Of a stretch of DNA of 64,000 bases, positions 33,360 to 43,867 are shown piece after piece. The notes under the pieces are model-generated. The model had not been told where the DNA came from and did not search any database. It saw nothing but the letters and a program-made list of their open reading frames with translations. Every line of letters starts with the position of its first letter. Position 1 is the first letter of the stretch. Source of the DNA: an uncultured Candidatus Saccharibacteria bacterium (GTDB lineage Bacteria > Patescibacteriota > Saccharimonadia > Saccharimonadales > Saccharimonadaceae); assembly GCA_934725355.1 (NCBI GenBank), contig CAKVAO010000001.1, positions 62,001 through 126,000 of the forward strand, read 5' to 3'. A program made the position numbers and the translations under genes.

Positions 33360-34880
33360 AAACTTTTTGAGAGGCTAGGGGAGCAAACAAGACAACGTGT
33401 CTTCATAGTAGCATCGTCTGTTATTATTGCGGTGCTTGCTATCATGTCTGTCAAATTATTATTTCAGAATGACACATTTTATTCGATTGCAATTGGTAAG
33501 CACATTATGCAACACGGCGTCGATGGGGTCGATCCGTTTTCTTATCACAACCTGCCTTACACCTATCCGCATTGGCTATTTGACGTAGCAGTTTATTTAA
33601 TCTACCACGCCTTCGGTGTTGTCGGCATTTATTTTGCTACCTGTATTCTAGCGGTTGTTTTGGGGCTACTGATATACTACGTATGTAGCAAGCTTAGTCG
33701 CAATTATATCGCCGCCTTTGTCGTTACATTAGTCAGTCTCGTTCTATTAAACGACTTTTTGACTGCACGCGCCCAGCTAGTAACCTACATTTTGCTGCTG
33801 CTGGCTGTATATTTTATTGAACAATTTCTACATACCGGACGTAGACGTTACGCTATCGGCTTAGTAGTAATTCCTGCAATTATTGCCAATGTACACGTTG
33901 CCGTGTATCCATTTTATTTTATTCTATTCTTACCTTACTTGGTTGCAGGTGCAGCGGGGAACTGGTTCTACAAGTATCGTCAGACCGAATCAACTACGGT
34001 TATGAGCCGGCTAGAGATTGCCAGACAACCTCGGACCAAATGGCTACTAGTGATCATGTTGCTAGGCTTGATCGCTGGACTTGCAACACCGCTAGGTTTT
34101 ACACCATACACTTACTTTATTAAAACAATGCTAGGATCAACAACGCAGTATATTTCCGAGCATCAACCAGTCGTGTTAGCTTCAACCGTACTATTTACTG
34201 TTACATTAATTATCGCTAGCCTAATTTTGTTCTTTACTCGTTTCAAAGTCCGTCTATGCGATTTTTTGATGATAGGTGGGCTATTCCTAATGGCATTAAG
34301 CTCCAATCGACACATTGCACTACTAGCACTAATCGGCTCAATTCCCACTACTCTTTACTTAGCTGGATTACTAGATAACAAACATGTTAAAGTCAACCAA
34401 ATAATCCAGAAGTTTACCATACCAACTGCTGGTATAGCGATAGTAGTCGCTTTAGTCTGCGTCATTGTCACAGCTGTAACTACACCAAAGTTACAAGCCA
34501 AAATAGTTGATAAAACCGTTTATCCGGTCGAAGCTACCAAATACATCAAAACACACATAAATTACAAAAAAGAACATATCTATAACCCATATTTTATCGG
34601 CAGTTATTTGCTATATAATGACATACCTGTGTTCATTGATTCGCGCGCCGACCTCTATGATCCTAAATTTAATGGCGATGACAATAAAAATATTTTTATG
34701 GACGAGCACTATATCAATACTCTGAATCATACTTACTATGATGATATCTTTAAAAAGTATGACCTCAGTTATGCTATTGTTAACAAGGATTCATCAATAG
34801 ACATACAGCTTGCTCATAACAAAAAATACCAGCGCGTATACAAAGACGACAATTTTATAATTTACCAAAAGGTTAGATAA
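33357..34880 (+). CDS. Unknown polytopic membrane protein, possibly GT-C type
   Basis: 507 residues with about ten hydrophobic helices and a soluble C-terminal domain (about 385-507). The early loop FYSIAIGKHIMQHGVDGVDPFSY and YPHWLFDVAVYLIYHAFG recalls GT-C-like oligosaccharyltransferase or mannosyltransferase proteins, but the DxD or ExD motif is not clear, so the activity is unproven. GTG start with TAAAAT 7 bp upstream inside a palindrome. Its stop is 1 bp from the stop of the convergent lipid kinase gene. Confidence 0.7.
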   Translation: MKLFERLGEQTRQRVFIVASSVIIAVLAIMSVKLLFQNDTFYSIAIGKHIMQHGVDGVDPFSYHNLPYTYPHWLFDVAVYLIYHAFGVVGIYFATCILAVVLGLLIYYVCSKLSRNYIAAFVVTLVSLVLLNDFLTARAQLVTYILLLLAVYFIEQFLHTGRRRYAIGLVVIPAIIANVHVAVYPFYFILFLPYLVAGAAGNWFYKYRQTESTTVMSRLEIARQPRTKWLLVIMLLGLIAGLATPLGFTPYTYFIKTMLGSTTQYISEHQPVVLASTVLFTVTLIIASLILFFTRFKVRLCDFLMIGGLFLMALSSNRHIALLALIGSIPTTLYLAGLLDNKHVKVNQIIQKFTIPTAGIAIVVALVCVIVTAVTTPKLQAKIVDKTVYPVEATKYIKTHINYKKEHIYNPYFIGSYLLYNDIPVFIDSRADLYDPKFNGDDNKNIFMDEHYINTLNHTYYDDIFKKYDLSYAIVNKDSSIDIQLAHNKKYQRVYKDDNFIIYQKVR

Positions 34881-34881
34881 A

Positions 34882-35811
34882 TTATCGCAACATTAATACT
34901 TTAACAGGGCGTTGCGATCGCATAGCTACAATTTGACGTACGCCGTCCAAGGAAATATTATCGCCAGCCACATTAGCCGTAATTGCCGATGGCCGTGCAA
35001 ATGTTAATTCTTCTAGATTAGAAGTTTCACCTGGAAATTTCAGCGTCCATAAGCCAGCCATGATAATCTTCTGCGCCAGATTCTTGTCGCCCGTGTTAGC
35101 ATGATGAAAATAGAAATTTGTACTAATATGCAAATAATTTTTCGGCAGACGCAAGACATCATGTGCTGCACTAATCAAGAAGAACCCAATTGAGTCATCA
35201 CTCATGATCGCACCGTCCCTCGTAAAATCGGGGAAATCCATTTGGTTAATCGCACTAGAAATATCGCTTAAGCGTGCAAGTGGCACCGACATAGCAGGGG
35301 ATAAAGCCTTTAGATGCTTACGACGCTTTCGCGAGCTGGTATCGTTTAAGTAGTCAACCAGTATCGTAGTCGCCCCAAAGGTAATGTAACTACACAGTGC
35401 AAATTGCTCGCGACCGTTAATATAGATATTAAGTGGGGTGAAATCAGTTTTATCGGATTGTAGGATTACATTTGGACTACGCTTACTGCCATAGAAGGCT
35501 CGTGCCGTATCATTGCCGTTGCCTAGTGGAATAGTTGCAAATGTTACATCCTTTTCAGAACGATACAACGCATCAAATGCCACTTGCGTCGTGCCGTCGC
35601 CACCGCAGGCAATTAGCAGATCGCCGTCTTTCAGTTCATCACCAATTAAATGCCTGGCATTGTAGTAAGGTGTATCTTCTAGTCTGATCTCTGTATAATC
35701 CGCGCGTGCATCGTGCGCCAAGTCTATTAGTTGCGGTCGAATTTTGATATATTTGTCCGCCCTGGTGGAGTTTGGCGAGAACACAGTAACAAAACGACGA
35801 TATGACTGCAT
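34882..35811 (-). CDS. Diacylglycerol kinase-family lipid kinase
   Basis: 309 residues. DAGK catalytic motif GGDGTTQVAFDAL (about 84-96) and IPLGNGNDTARAF (about 110-122), followed by a beta-rich C-terminal domain, as in bacterial DgkB/YegS-type kinases that phosphorylate diacylglycerol or related lipids. Its ATG touches the stop of virB4 (shared base 35811), so it is the last gene of the PrgI-TraC-VirB4 operon. Confidence 0.87.
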   Translation of the reverse strand: MQSYRRFVTVFSPNSTRADKYIKIRPQLIDLAHDARADYTEIRLEDTPYYNARHLIGDELKDGDLLIACGGDGTTQVAFDALYRSEKDVTFATIPLGNGNDTARAFYGSKRSPNVILQSDKTDFTPLNIYINGREQFALCSYITFGATTILVDYLNDTSSRKRRKHLKALSPAMSVPLARLSDISSAINQMDFPDFTRDGAIMSDDSIGFFLISAAHDVLRLPKNYLHISTNFYFHHANTGDKNLAQKIIMAGLWTLKFPGETSNLEELTFARPSAITANVAGDNISLDGVRQIVAMRSQRPVKVLMLR

Positions 35812-37646
35812 TATATACCCTTTCGCTGTGCCTGCGGGTTAGTAGTGATAAGCGACTGCTCAGTCTCTGATGCGATAATCTGAATCAGTACGTGGTTTTG
35901 TCCAGCAAAGAACAGGCCTTGGCCCACGGGGAAGTTTGAAAGTCGTTTTAGTTCTTCTTCTGTCAGCTTGAATACTTGACCTAAAACATCCACCGCAGAA
36001 GGCGATTGCTTCAGTAGCAGCTGAATAGAGGAGTTAGCCACAATAGCACGACCCATTGGTGAAGAAATAAAATCCTCCACGTCCTGAGTAATCGTAGTTA
36101 GTCCTAGATAATATTTACGAGCACGCTTAGCCAGACTGAACATAAAGTTTGCACTATCTGGATACTTCATTAGCTGCCAAGCCTCATCAACGATTAGCAT
36201 ACGTTTGCGTTGATCAGTGCGCACTCTATTCCAAATGTGATTCAGCACGATATACATTGCCACTGGTCGCAGTTCATCTTCTAGATCACGGATGTTAAAG
36301 ACCACCATATGGTTATCAATCTTGACATTTGACTGCTGCGAGAAAATACCAGCAAAAGTACCTGTTGTGTACTGGCGTAAGCGTTGCGCGAGTGATGGGC
36401 CATTACCACCCATGTGTGCCAGAGTATCATATAAATCAGACATCACAGGTGGAGTAGAATTGTGAGTCAAAGGGTCAGAAGTAATACCAACACGAGCATA
36501 AGTATCAATTAATGCTTGGTCAAGATCAGCTTCTTCTGCTGGCGACAAGACATTGACCGTTGTGCCATCGGCTGCCACCTGCGAAGCACCCAACATCTGG
36601 CGCAACAGTCCATGCAGGGTAATTAGATTAGCTCTTAATGCATCCGTATCCTGTCCGTCATCACTATCAACAACGCGCGGCAAATCGAACGGATTAATAC
36701 GTGTATCACTATTCAAGCTCAAACGGATATATGAGCCACCAACTGCATCACATAGTTTCTGATACTCGTTTTCTGGGTCGATAATCAGAATATCGGCGCC
36801 CATCATCATTGAGCGCAAAGCCTCTAGCTTCACAGTAAATGATTTACCTGCACCAGACTTTGCAAACACTACCATATTGGCATTTTCCAAACTGTAACGA
36901 TCAAAAATTACTAGGCCGTTATTGTGTAGGTTAATTCCATATAAAATTCCGTCATCCTGAGTTAAGTCAGCTGAGGTAAAAGGGAAGGTAGTGGACAACG
37001 CACCAGTATCCATATTACGGCGAATTTTTAGCTCATCGCTAAATTGCGGGATAGTCGAGTTCATTCCTTGCTCTTGCTGCGCCGACGCAGCCTTAGTTAA
37101 CACCATCTGTTGGCCTAATACCGTCTCGACCTTGTGGGTAACAAACTTTAGCTCGTCTTCGCTACCCGCCGACAGCGTTAAATACAGCCCGAAACGGAAG
37201 AACTTTTCTGAACCTAGCTGAAGTTTATCGCGCAATTCCTCGGCGTCCTGATAAGCAGCCTCTAGTCCTGGGTCACGAATCTTGCCGTGTTCCGCATTAA
37301 CCTCCATCGAGGCTTCTAGCTGGGTTACCTTGCGCTGCAAGTTATTCATCACAACCTGCGAATCTACTGGGTAGATATACATCGAGATATCAATCACTTC
37401 ATCCAGGTTAATAACCGAAGACAGCCAACCAGTATAAACTGAACGAGGATAGCCATACACATAGAGCGTACGGCAGTAACGCGTGCCTAGCATATAATAG
37501 TTACTCTTAAACTCTAGACTAGCCGGCGCCACAAGGTCGCGCATCGTCCTCACGCCCTTGTGATAGATGTCTGCAACATCAGCTGCCTCGCGTGCCTGCT
37601 GTTGTGCTAACTGTGATTGTTGATCTTTCTTATTTCGCTTCGCCAT
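35811..37646 (-). CDS. VirB4-type secretion ATPase
   Basis: 611 residues. Energises type IV secretion or pilus assembly. N-terminal VirB4/TraC domain, then a RecA-like ATPase with Walker A FAKSGAGKSFTVK (about 273), ILIIDPENEYQ and Walker B RMLIVDEAWQLM (about 485-496), followed by TTITQDVEDF and the C-terminal VLGQVFKLTEEE. ATG 37646 overlaps the upstream stop (TAATG); a GTG two codons upstream is less likely. The pilin and TrbL genes of the same apparatus lie 15-20 kb away. Confidence 0.92.
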   Translation of the reverse strand: MAKRNKKDQQSQLAQQQAREAADVADIYHKGVRTMRDLVAPASLEFKSNYYMLGTRYCRTLYVYGYPRSVYTGWLSSVINLDEVIDISMYIYPVDSQVVMNNLQRKVTQLEASMEVNAEHGKIRDPGLEAAYQDAEELRDKLQLGSEKFFRFGLYLTLSAGSEDELKFVTHKVETVLGQQMVLTKAASAQQEQGMNSTIPQFSDELKIRRNMDTGALSTTFPFTSADLTQDDGILYGINLHNNGLVIFDRYSLENANMVVFAKSGAGKSFTVKLEALRSMMMGADILIIDPENEYQKLCDAVGGSYIRLSLNSDTRINPFDLPRVVDSDDGQDTDALRANLITLHGLLRQMLGASQVAADGTTVNVLSPAEEADLDQALIDTYARVGITSDPLTHNSTPPVMSDLYDTLAHMGGNGPSLAQRLRQYTTGTFAGIFSQQSNVKIDNHMVVFNIRDLEDELRPVAMYIVLNHIWNRVRTDQRKRMLIVDEAWQLMKYPDSANFMFSLAKRARKYYLGLTTITQDVEDFISSPMGRAIVANSSIQLLLKQSPSAVDVLGQVFKLTEEELKRLSNFPVGQGLFFAGQNHVLIQIIASETEQSLITTNPQAQRKGI

Positions 37647-38479
37647 TACCACATTTCTCCTAACGGCCTAACAGTTGCCTGTCCTTGACCCTTGGTTACC
37701 ATTAAGTGAGTGTAATTTTTAAAATCACCAATCGGCTGCCTAAGCGCGGTGTCTGGGTTATAGATGTTATAGTATAACTCACCCAATTCCTTAGTATTTA
37801 GACGCACCGAGCGAATACCTGCTTGACTGAGACCATCGATCACTGCATTGACCCGATTATTAATTTCATCCTTTGCGCGCTGATACTGTTCGGCGGGCAC
37901 TTTAATTTTATTTTGCGAGCTACCAGAGCCCATAAACAGTGATGCTAAAATGCCTTTTTCACTAGAACTAGCACCAGCCTTCATGCGCTCTTCACCAATC
38001 ATATAGGGGATAACCACAAAGAAACTCTTATCCATAATATTTGCCTCTTGCGACAGAGCGTTAATAAAGGCAATATAGTCATCCATTAGAACACCCAGCA
38101 GCATATTATCCTGATTCATACGCAGATTTTGCAACTTGTTTAGATACGGTCCAATATCAACCTTTTCTGACTTGATATAGATCTGGATAGGGAAGGTGAG
38201 GGAGTTTAAAAAGTCTTGATAGCTGAGCTCAATACCATCGCGCTCGCGTGCGCTCATCAAATCAAAGTTAATTGATTGCGCCGCCACTACTGCGCGGAAA
38301 TCACCGTCCGCCATAATGACCATGTTGTCACGTAGCTCTGAGAAGCGTAGGGCGTTCTGCGTAGATGTAGGGTTTTTATGAGCGACTTGCTCAGGCGCAG
38401 TAGCTGCACCAGCTTGAGGCTGGCTAGCTGGTGACGCTCCTGTTGGCTGATTGATTACTGGTCCTACGTTAGATTGCAT
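37646..38479 (-). CDS. TraC-like / VirB4 N-terminal-type conjugation protein
   Basis: 277 residues, no membrane helix. Pro/Gln/Ala-rich first 45 residues, then a domain (about 45-190) with LRDNMVIMADGDFRAVV and FPIQIYIKSEKVDIGPYL resembling the TraC-like/VirB4 N-terminal domain found next to PrgI and VirB4 genes in Patescibacteria and Gram-positive conjugation loci. It lacks an ATPase domain. Located between prgI (15 bp upstream) and virB4 (TAATG overlap). Confidence 0.75.
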   Translation of the reverse strand: MQSNVGPVINQPTGASPASQPQAGAATAPEQVAHKNPTSTQNALRFSELRDNMVIMADGDFRAVVAAQSINFDLMSARERDGIELSYQDFLNSLTFPIQIYIKSEKVDIGPYLNKLQNLRMNQDNMLLGVLMDDYIAFINALSQEANIMDKSFFVVIPYMIGEERMKAGASSSEKGILASLFMGSGSSQNKIKVPAEQYQRAKDEINNRVNAVIDGLSQAGIRSVRLNTKELGELYYNIYNPDTALRQPIGDFKNYTHLMVTKGQGQATVRPLGEMW

Positions 38480-38493
38480 TATCTGTTTTATCC

Positions 38494-39648
38494 TTAGTGA
38501 AATTTAATGTCAATAAAGCTACCATCAGATGCACCTATGGTGGTTTGATCATTAGGCTCATCCTTATTATTGTCTATTATAGCAGATTCATCGCCGTTGG
38601 GGTTAATTACTTTAGTATTACGGTCAATCTGTACATCATCGTCGCGATGCATCGCAACCTTTTGCAGCAGTTCGTCTGTAATTACGTTCTCGTCATCTGA
38701 TTTAGGTGCAGTAAAATCAGGCGACTGTTGAGGTGTCGTTGGTGGCATGTACTGCGCTGGTGCTAGTGAAGGCTGCGCCGTCTGCCATGTAGTCTGTGGT
38801 ATAGGTTGTTGTATTGGTTGTTGAACAGGCTGTTGTACAGGTGCGATTGGCTGAGCTGGCGCTTGTGGAATATATTGAGGTTGGTAGCTAGCGGTATTCT
38901 GGTAAGCGTAATTCGGCAGTTGTGCGGTTTGTAATGGAGCAGTCCAATAATTCGATGGTCCAGCACTATATGCGCTAGGCGTGCTTGCCAAAGTACTTGA
39001 CTGAACAGGTTGCGTATAAACCGGTGCAGCCTGTGGTGCAACATTAGTAAGCTGCGAGGCTTCGCGCATCTTGGCCATCGCTCGACTACGTACATCTTGC
39101 GCAGATTTAGTTAACATATTGTCAACTTGGACGGTGTTACTATCATCCATAACATCATAAGCATCTTGAGCAGCACTAGCATAGTCGTCGTTTAAGTTGG
39201 TCTGATTCACGCTGGTACTAAAACCTCTGGTAGACCAACCCTGCGTATCGGTAATATTTGCTAAGAAAGAGAGCCGACGTGATACTTCATCAGCAGCTAG
39301 CTCCTTAGTTTTCGGATCCTCTATGGTTTCAGGTGCGCTAATAGTAACGTTGGGCTCTTCGCCATCTGCCGCCCAAATCCGTACTCGCGAACCACCGAAA
39401 TAATATTTAATTAACGCCGCTAGATATACCTCCATCGGCTGATCCTTGCGTAGGGGTAGGGCGAGCACACCAAAAAACAACACCATCGGTGCTGGTATGA
39501 TTGCTAGCACAGGACTAGCCTGACTCAAAAAGAAAGCCATTACACACCCACCAAAGGCGATCATCAGATATATAAACTGTCTGAAGCTAAATGGCCCAAT
39601 TAGCTTGTCATCAGCTTCGACATCCTGAGGCACCTTATGCTCAGCCAT
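38494..39648 (-). CDS. PrgI family protein with long disordered tail
   Basis: 384 residues. The first 95 form a PrgI domain: VPQDVEADDKLIGPFSFRQ, two membrane helices (about 24-42 and 45-65) and MEVYLAALIKYYF. PrgI is the VirB3-like inner membrane component of Gram-positive type IV systems. The rest is soluble; about 205-330 is rich in Gln, Pro, Tyr and Ala, much longer than usual PrgI proteins. First gene of the operon prgI-traC-virB4-lipid kinase. Confidence 0.82.
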   Translation of the reverse strand: MAEHKVPQDVEADDKLIGPFSFRQFIYLMIAFGGCVMAFFLSQASPVLAIIPAPMVLFFGVLALPLRKDQPMEVYLAALIKYYFGGSRVRIWAADGEEPNVTISAPETIEDPKTKELAADEVSRRLSFLANITDTQGWSTRGFSTSVNQTNLNDDYASAAQDAYDVMDDSNTVQVDNMLTKSAQDVRSRAMAKMREASQLTNVAPQAAPVYTQPVQSSTLASTPSAYSAGPSNYWTAPLQTAQLPNYAYQNTASYQPQYIPQAPAQPIAPVQQPVQQPIQQPIPQTTWQTAQPSLAPAQYMPPTTPQQSPDFTAPKSDDENVITDELLQKVAMHRDDDVQIDRNTKVINPNGDESAIIDNNKDEPNDQTTIGASDGSFIDIKFH

Positions 39649-39709
39649 ATGTCTATATTATAGCATAAGCAATTGCAAAGCTGACTAAAGCAGGTTATTA
39701 TATATAGCA

Positions 39710-40582
39710 ATGAGTGGTGAGAAAAAAACAAAAGCCAATATTAGGAATGCTTGCAGCAAACCAGTAGCTGATCAGGGCGTTTTATTTGCGTCGCCTAATG
39801 ATCCTATGCCAATTATTAAATTGTCTCATATTTCAAAGCGGTTCGGCTTAACCGATCAGGCCACATGTGCATTGGACGATGTTGATCTAGAGATCCAGCG
39901 CGGCGAGTTTGTTGCCATTATGGGACCATCGGGCTGCGGCAAGACAACACTACTAAACACGCTTGGACTGTTAGAGAAACCTGATTCGGGCGAATACCTA
40001 TTCAATGGCCGCAACGTCGAACGATTTAGCGAAAACCGCAAAGCTCGCATTCGCAATAGTAAAATCGGTTTTATTTTCCAGAACTTCAATCTAGTGTCTA
40101 ATCTGACCGTCCTAGAAAATGTAGTGTTGCCACTATATTATCGTCGTGGCTGGAGCTACAAGAGCCTCGAGCGTGCTAGTGAACTACTAAAGACCTTTGG
40201 CTTAGCTCTGCGTGAATACTACATGCCTAACCAGCTATCTGGTGGTCAGATGCAACGCGTCGCTATTGCGCGTGCTCTAATTAATGCACCACAGATTATT
40301 TTGGCCGACGAACCAACCGGCAACCTTGATTCACGGAATAGCGATATTATTATGCAGGAGCTTACTCGCTTGCACCGCACTGGCAATACCATTCTGATGG
40401 TTACACATAACCCTGATCTATTGAAGTATGCTAGTCGTGTTATTAACATGAAGGACGGTCGCATTGATCGCGATGAAGAGCTAACCGAAACAGCTGCCTT
40501 CCGTGTGACCAAGCGCACCATATCAACGCACCGACGCGAGAAAAATCGTCGATACAAGCGTCGCATTAGGAGGACTAAATAA
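39710..40582 (+). CDS. ABC transporter ATPase, MacB/LolD-like
   Basis: 290 residues. Walker A GPSGCGKTTLLN (about 72-83), signature LSGGQMQR, Walker B IILADEPTGNLDS and the H-loop MVTHN. A 35-residue N-terminal extension and a strongly basic C-terminal tail (RRYKRRIRRTK) are unusual. The -10-like TATATA lies about 6-10 bp before the ATG. Overlaps the permease gene by TAATG, so the two form one transporter. Confidence 0.9.
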   Translation: MSGEKKTKANIRNACSKPVADQGVLFASPNDPMPIIKLSHISKRFGLTDQATCALDDVDLEIQRGEFVAIMGPSGCGKTTLLNTLGLLEKPDSGEYLFNGRNVERFSENRKARIRNSKIGFIFQNFNLVSNLTVLENVVLPLYYRRGWSYKSLERASELLKTFGLALREYYMPNQLSGGQMQRVAIARALINAPQIILADEPTGNLDSRNSDIIMQELTRLHRTGNTILMVTHNPDLLKYASRVINMKDGRIDRDEELTETAAFRVTKRTISTHRREKNRRYKRRIRRTK

Positions 40583-41769
40583 TGTTATTATCTATTCATC
40601 TAGCGTCTGATAGCCTAAAACAGCACAAGGCACGCTCTCTGCTGGCTGCCAGTGGAGTAATGCTAGGAGTATTTCTAGTTTCGTTAATTCTAATAATAGG
40701 CGATAGTGCTAAACACAGCTTGCAAAAACAGCTACAAAGTCTGCCCGACAAATCTATATTAATTAATGGCAACGATGGTAGTAGCTCTTTTATTCACAAA
40801 CCAGCCGACACGCTAAACAACAAAGATCTCGAAAGTATCAGCAAGACCGATGACGACATTAATTTAAGTAGTTCGTTATTAATTAACAGCAGACTAAAAA
40901 TCGAGGATCGCACATTGGATAATGTCAACGTTGCCGCGACCAGCACTAACTACCACAAAATATTCCAGCTAAAAATGCTTAGTGGCAGTTGGTTCAGTGC
41001 TGAGGATAGCGGCAAAAATTGGGTAATTCTAGGCTACAATCTAGCGCACAAGCTAATAGGCACCGAATCCCCTAAAAACGAGGTTGTTACTATTAAAGGG
41101 CAGAAGTTTACCGTTGTTGGCATTGTCGATAAGGTTCATCAACCACTACCGATTTTAGGCTATGATATTAATCAATCAGCATTCATATCATTGAGCAATG
41201 GCCAAGAATTAACTAAGTCAAACAAAATCAGCCAGATTGTTGCAACCAATCCACATAAAAATATTAGCGATACTCGTAAAGAAATAGCTACCACACTAAA
41301 CCGTAAACATAGTGATAGTGGCGAATACATCATGTTTACTACCGCCGATATATCTAGTCAACTATCCCAGCTAATATCTACAATCAGTATAGCTGCAGCG
41401 GTGTTTGCAGGCGTAGTACTGTTAACTAGTATCATCGCCATTGCTAACGTTATGCTAGTAACCGTAGCAGAGCGTCGGCGCGAAATCGGCATCCGCAAGG
41501 CTGTTGGCGCCACAACACATGATATTTTAAGCCAATTCCTAGCAGAATCGCTAATCATTGCTTTACGTGGCGGTATTGTCGGACTAATTTTTGCTTACTT
41601 GATAGCGTTCGTTATAACATTTACGATGTCATTCGATATAGTCTTCAGCTGGTCAGCAATTTTAGCAGGCTTCCTGCTACCAGTAGTTATCGGCACGCTA
41701 GCCGGCATCTACCCAGCTTATCGTGCCGCCAGGGGCGACATTATCACAGCACTGCGTCAGTTAACTTAG
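40582..41769 (+). CDS. ABC transporter permease, MacB/FtsX family
   Basis: 395 residues. One N-terminal helix (about 18-42), a large outer MacB_PCD-type domain, and three C-terminal helices (about 265-290, 325-350, 358-378) with the FtsX-family motif RRREIGIRKAVGA before the second. Such pairs act as mechanotransducers or export peptides and lipoproteins; the substrate cannot be told. Its end overlaps the convergent recF stop by 4 bp. Confidence 0.9.
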   Translation: MLLSIHLASDSLKQHKARSLLAASGVMLGVFLVSLILIIGDSAKHSLQKQLQSLPDKSILINGNDGSSSFIHKPADTLNNKDLESISKTDDDINLSSSLLINSRLKIEDRTLDNVNVAATSTNYHKIFQLKMLSGSWFSAEDSGKNWVILGYNLAHKLIGTESPKNEVVTIKGQKFTVVGIVDKVHQPLPILGYDINQSAFISLSNGQELTKSNKISQIVATNPHKNISDTRKEIATTLNRKHSDSGEYIMFTTADISSQLSQLISTISIAAAVFAGVVLLTSIIAIANVMLVTVAERRREIGIRKAVGATTHDILSQFLAESLIIALRGGIVGLIFAYLIAFVITFTMSFDIVFSWSAILAGFLLPVVIGTLAGIYPAYRAARGDIITALRQLT

Positions 41770-42779
41770 CCAATCTCAATATGGTGACACTGCGATCCAC
41801 TATAAGTTAGTGTGGTCGCAATTGTATCTACTGTAAAACTACTGGTCGAATACAAATTATGGCGGTGCGCTTCGTCTAACTCCGAGTCAACATCATCCAG
41901 CAGGACATAAGCTTGACCTAGACTTTCACGTACTGTATCAACTATAACAGCCAACAAGGCAAACAACGTTGTTCGGTTTTCGCCTCTTGAGGCGTTTAAT
42001 TTAGAATCCTTACCGTTAAAAATAAACTTAAAATCATCTTTCTGCGCGCCGACTGGTGTTACGCTGTCGCGTGCTGTCGTTAACGCTCTTAGAATGGCAG
42101 ACTGTGCAACTGGTGCGCCATTAATAAATTGCAGCTTTACCGCGTCATCTATACCAGCAATCTCGCGATATTTATCGTTGAGTGTCCTGTTAAGTCTACT
42201 TACAAACCGCGATCGACGCTCTGATATACGACTAGATAGCTCCGCAAACTGAATATCCCAAACCAACAATTCGTCAGCTCGCACTTCGTCTTGTTTAATT
42301 AGATTATTGCGTTGCCGCAACACTCTCTCAAACTTGTTTACATCAGATTGATGATTAGGGATAATTACATTAATCATGCGGTCCAAAAAATCCCGACGGC
42401 GTTTGGGCGACCCATAAAGTAGCTGCATGTCATTTGGCTCAAATAGCACTACCGGTAACTTACGTTGAGACGACAGACGCTTAAAAGATTTGCCATCTAT
42501 AATAAATTCTTTTTGTTGATGAATATATTTAACCGTGCGCAGTTCATTGTCCACAGTTAGATCAATTTTCCACCAGTTATCCACATCTGTAACAGGACGG
42601 TGAATTATTTCGTCAAAATTTGATCGCCAACTCTTGCCAGTTAGCGCGATATAAATTGCCTCCAATATAGTAGTCTTACCACAACCATTCGGCCCAGTTA
42701 TGATATTCATACCGGGCTGAAAATCTACGGTATAAGACCGATGGGAGCGAAAATTATACAGTGCTAAGCGTTGAATCAT
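41766..42779 (-). CDS. recF: DNA replication and repair protein RecF
   Basis: 337 residues, slightly short. SMC-like ATPase: Walker A GPNGCGKTTILE (about 30-41), VLFEPNDMQLLYGSPKRRRDFLD in the middle, a signature region and Walker B YVLLDDVDSELD near the C-terminus. Loads RecA on gapped DNA. Its ATG and the dnaN stop share base 42779. Confidence 0.93.
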   Translation of the reverse strand: MIQRLALYNFRSHRSYTVDFQPGMNIITGPNGCGKTTILEAIYIALTGKSWRSNFDEIIHRPVTDVDNWWKIDLTVDNELRTVKYIHQQKEFIIDGKSFKRLSSQRKLPVVLFEPNDMQLLYGSPKRRRDFLDRMINVIIPNHQSDVNKFERVLRQRNNLIKQDEVRADELLVWDIQFAELSSRISERRSRFVSRLNRTLNDKYREIAGIDDAVKLQFINGAPVAQSAILRALTTARDSVTPVGAQKDDFKFIFNGKDSKLNASRGENRTTLFALLAVIVDTVRESLGQAYVLLDDVDSELDEAHRHNLYSTSSFTVDTIATTLTYSGSQCHHIEIG

Positions 42780-43867
42780 TACGATTTAACCGGCATTACA
42801 ATATGCTTATATATATCATCGTCACCCATCAATAAGACAGGAGACATTTTGCCGTTGTAACGTATTGTGATTTTTTCACCCTTAATACAATTGAGTGCAT
42901 CTAATAGGAACTTTGAGTTTACGCTAACCATTGAGTCGCCGCCTTGGATATCTGCATCAATACTTGATATATTGTCACCCATCTGTGAAGTAATCGACCG
43001 CACAGCAAGTTCACTGGTATCCGCTTTACTTTCTATTATTACTGTACCAGCCGACTCTCTAGCAAACAACTCAGCAACTTTCACAATTTTTATAAATTCA
43101 TCACGATCGGTCTGTATCTCAAAGGTTGTGTCAGTAGGAATTAACTGACGATACGAAATATACTTACCGTCAATCAAACGTGAAGTTATCCTTGCCTCGT
43201 CAGCAATGAAGCTAATCTGGTCGTCGCTGTATTTTACGGTTATTTCATTGGCGTTTGCTGTAATTCGTATAACATCCTGCAGAGCATCTGCAGGCACAAT
43301 CATATCAACTTCGTCTTCAAGCGCCATAACCTTACGCTCTGCTAAGCGATAGCCATCGGTTGCCGCTAAATACAGTACACCATCAACCGTATGAAAATAT
43401 ACACCTGTTAAAATTGGCCGCGTTGTATCCGCGCTGGTAACCAACACTGTTTCCGCAATAGCTGATCGCAGTAAATCACTAGAAACAGTGAACTGACTAT
43501 TCTCATTAGATTCTGGTATGGCAGGGTAATCATCAGCTTTTTGCGAATTTATGGTCGATTTGTAGCCACCAGCTGTAATCTTGATGCGATTTTCTTCTGT
43601 TTTGATATCTATGTTAGTCTTCGGTAAGTTGTTCACAAATTCTGTTAGCAGTTTAGCTGGCACTGTAATAGCACCTTGCTCTTCGACCTTTGCACCAATA
43701 GTGTCAACTATAACTACCTCTAAATTAGTAGCTGCTACAATCAACTTTGTATCGTCAGTACGTAGTAGTACATTTGCTAGAAGGGGTTGACCTGGTTGAG
43801 CTTTGGCTGTACGTGAAACTGTGTTAAGTGCTTTAGATAATTCATTTTGTGGAACAGTAAGTTTCAT
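42779..43867 (-). CDS. dnaN: DNA polymerase III sliding clamp (beta subunit)
   Basis: 362 residues in the three-domain clamp fold: starts MKLTVPQNELSKAL, with ITVPAKLLTEFV, TDGYRLAERKV and the usual C-terminal end VMPVKS (P-M-R/K-x type hydrophobic pocket end). AAAGGAGGATTT before the ATG is a strong ribosome binding site. Same strand and order as dnaA-dnaN-recF in many bacteria. Confidence 0.97.
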   Translation of the reverse strand: MKLTVPQNELSKALNTVSRTAKAQPGQPLLANVLLRTDDTKLIVAATNLEVVIVDTIGAKVEEQGAITVPAKLLTEFVNNLPKTNIDIKTEENRIKITAGGYKSTINSQKADDYPAIPESNENSQFTVSSDLLRSAIAETVLVTSADTTRPILTGVYFHTVDGVLYLAATDGYRLAERKVMALEDEVDMIVPADALQDVIRITANANEITVKYSDDQISFIADEARITSRLIDGKYISYRQLIPTDTTFEIQTDRDEFIKIVKVAELFARESAGTVIIESKADTSELAVRSITSQMGDNISSIDADIQGGDSMVSVNSKFLLDALNCIKGEKITIRYNGKMSPVLLMGDDDIYKHIVMPVKS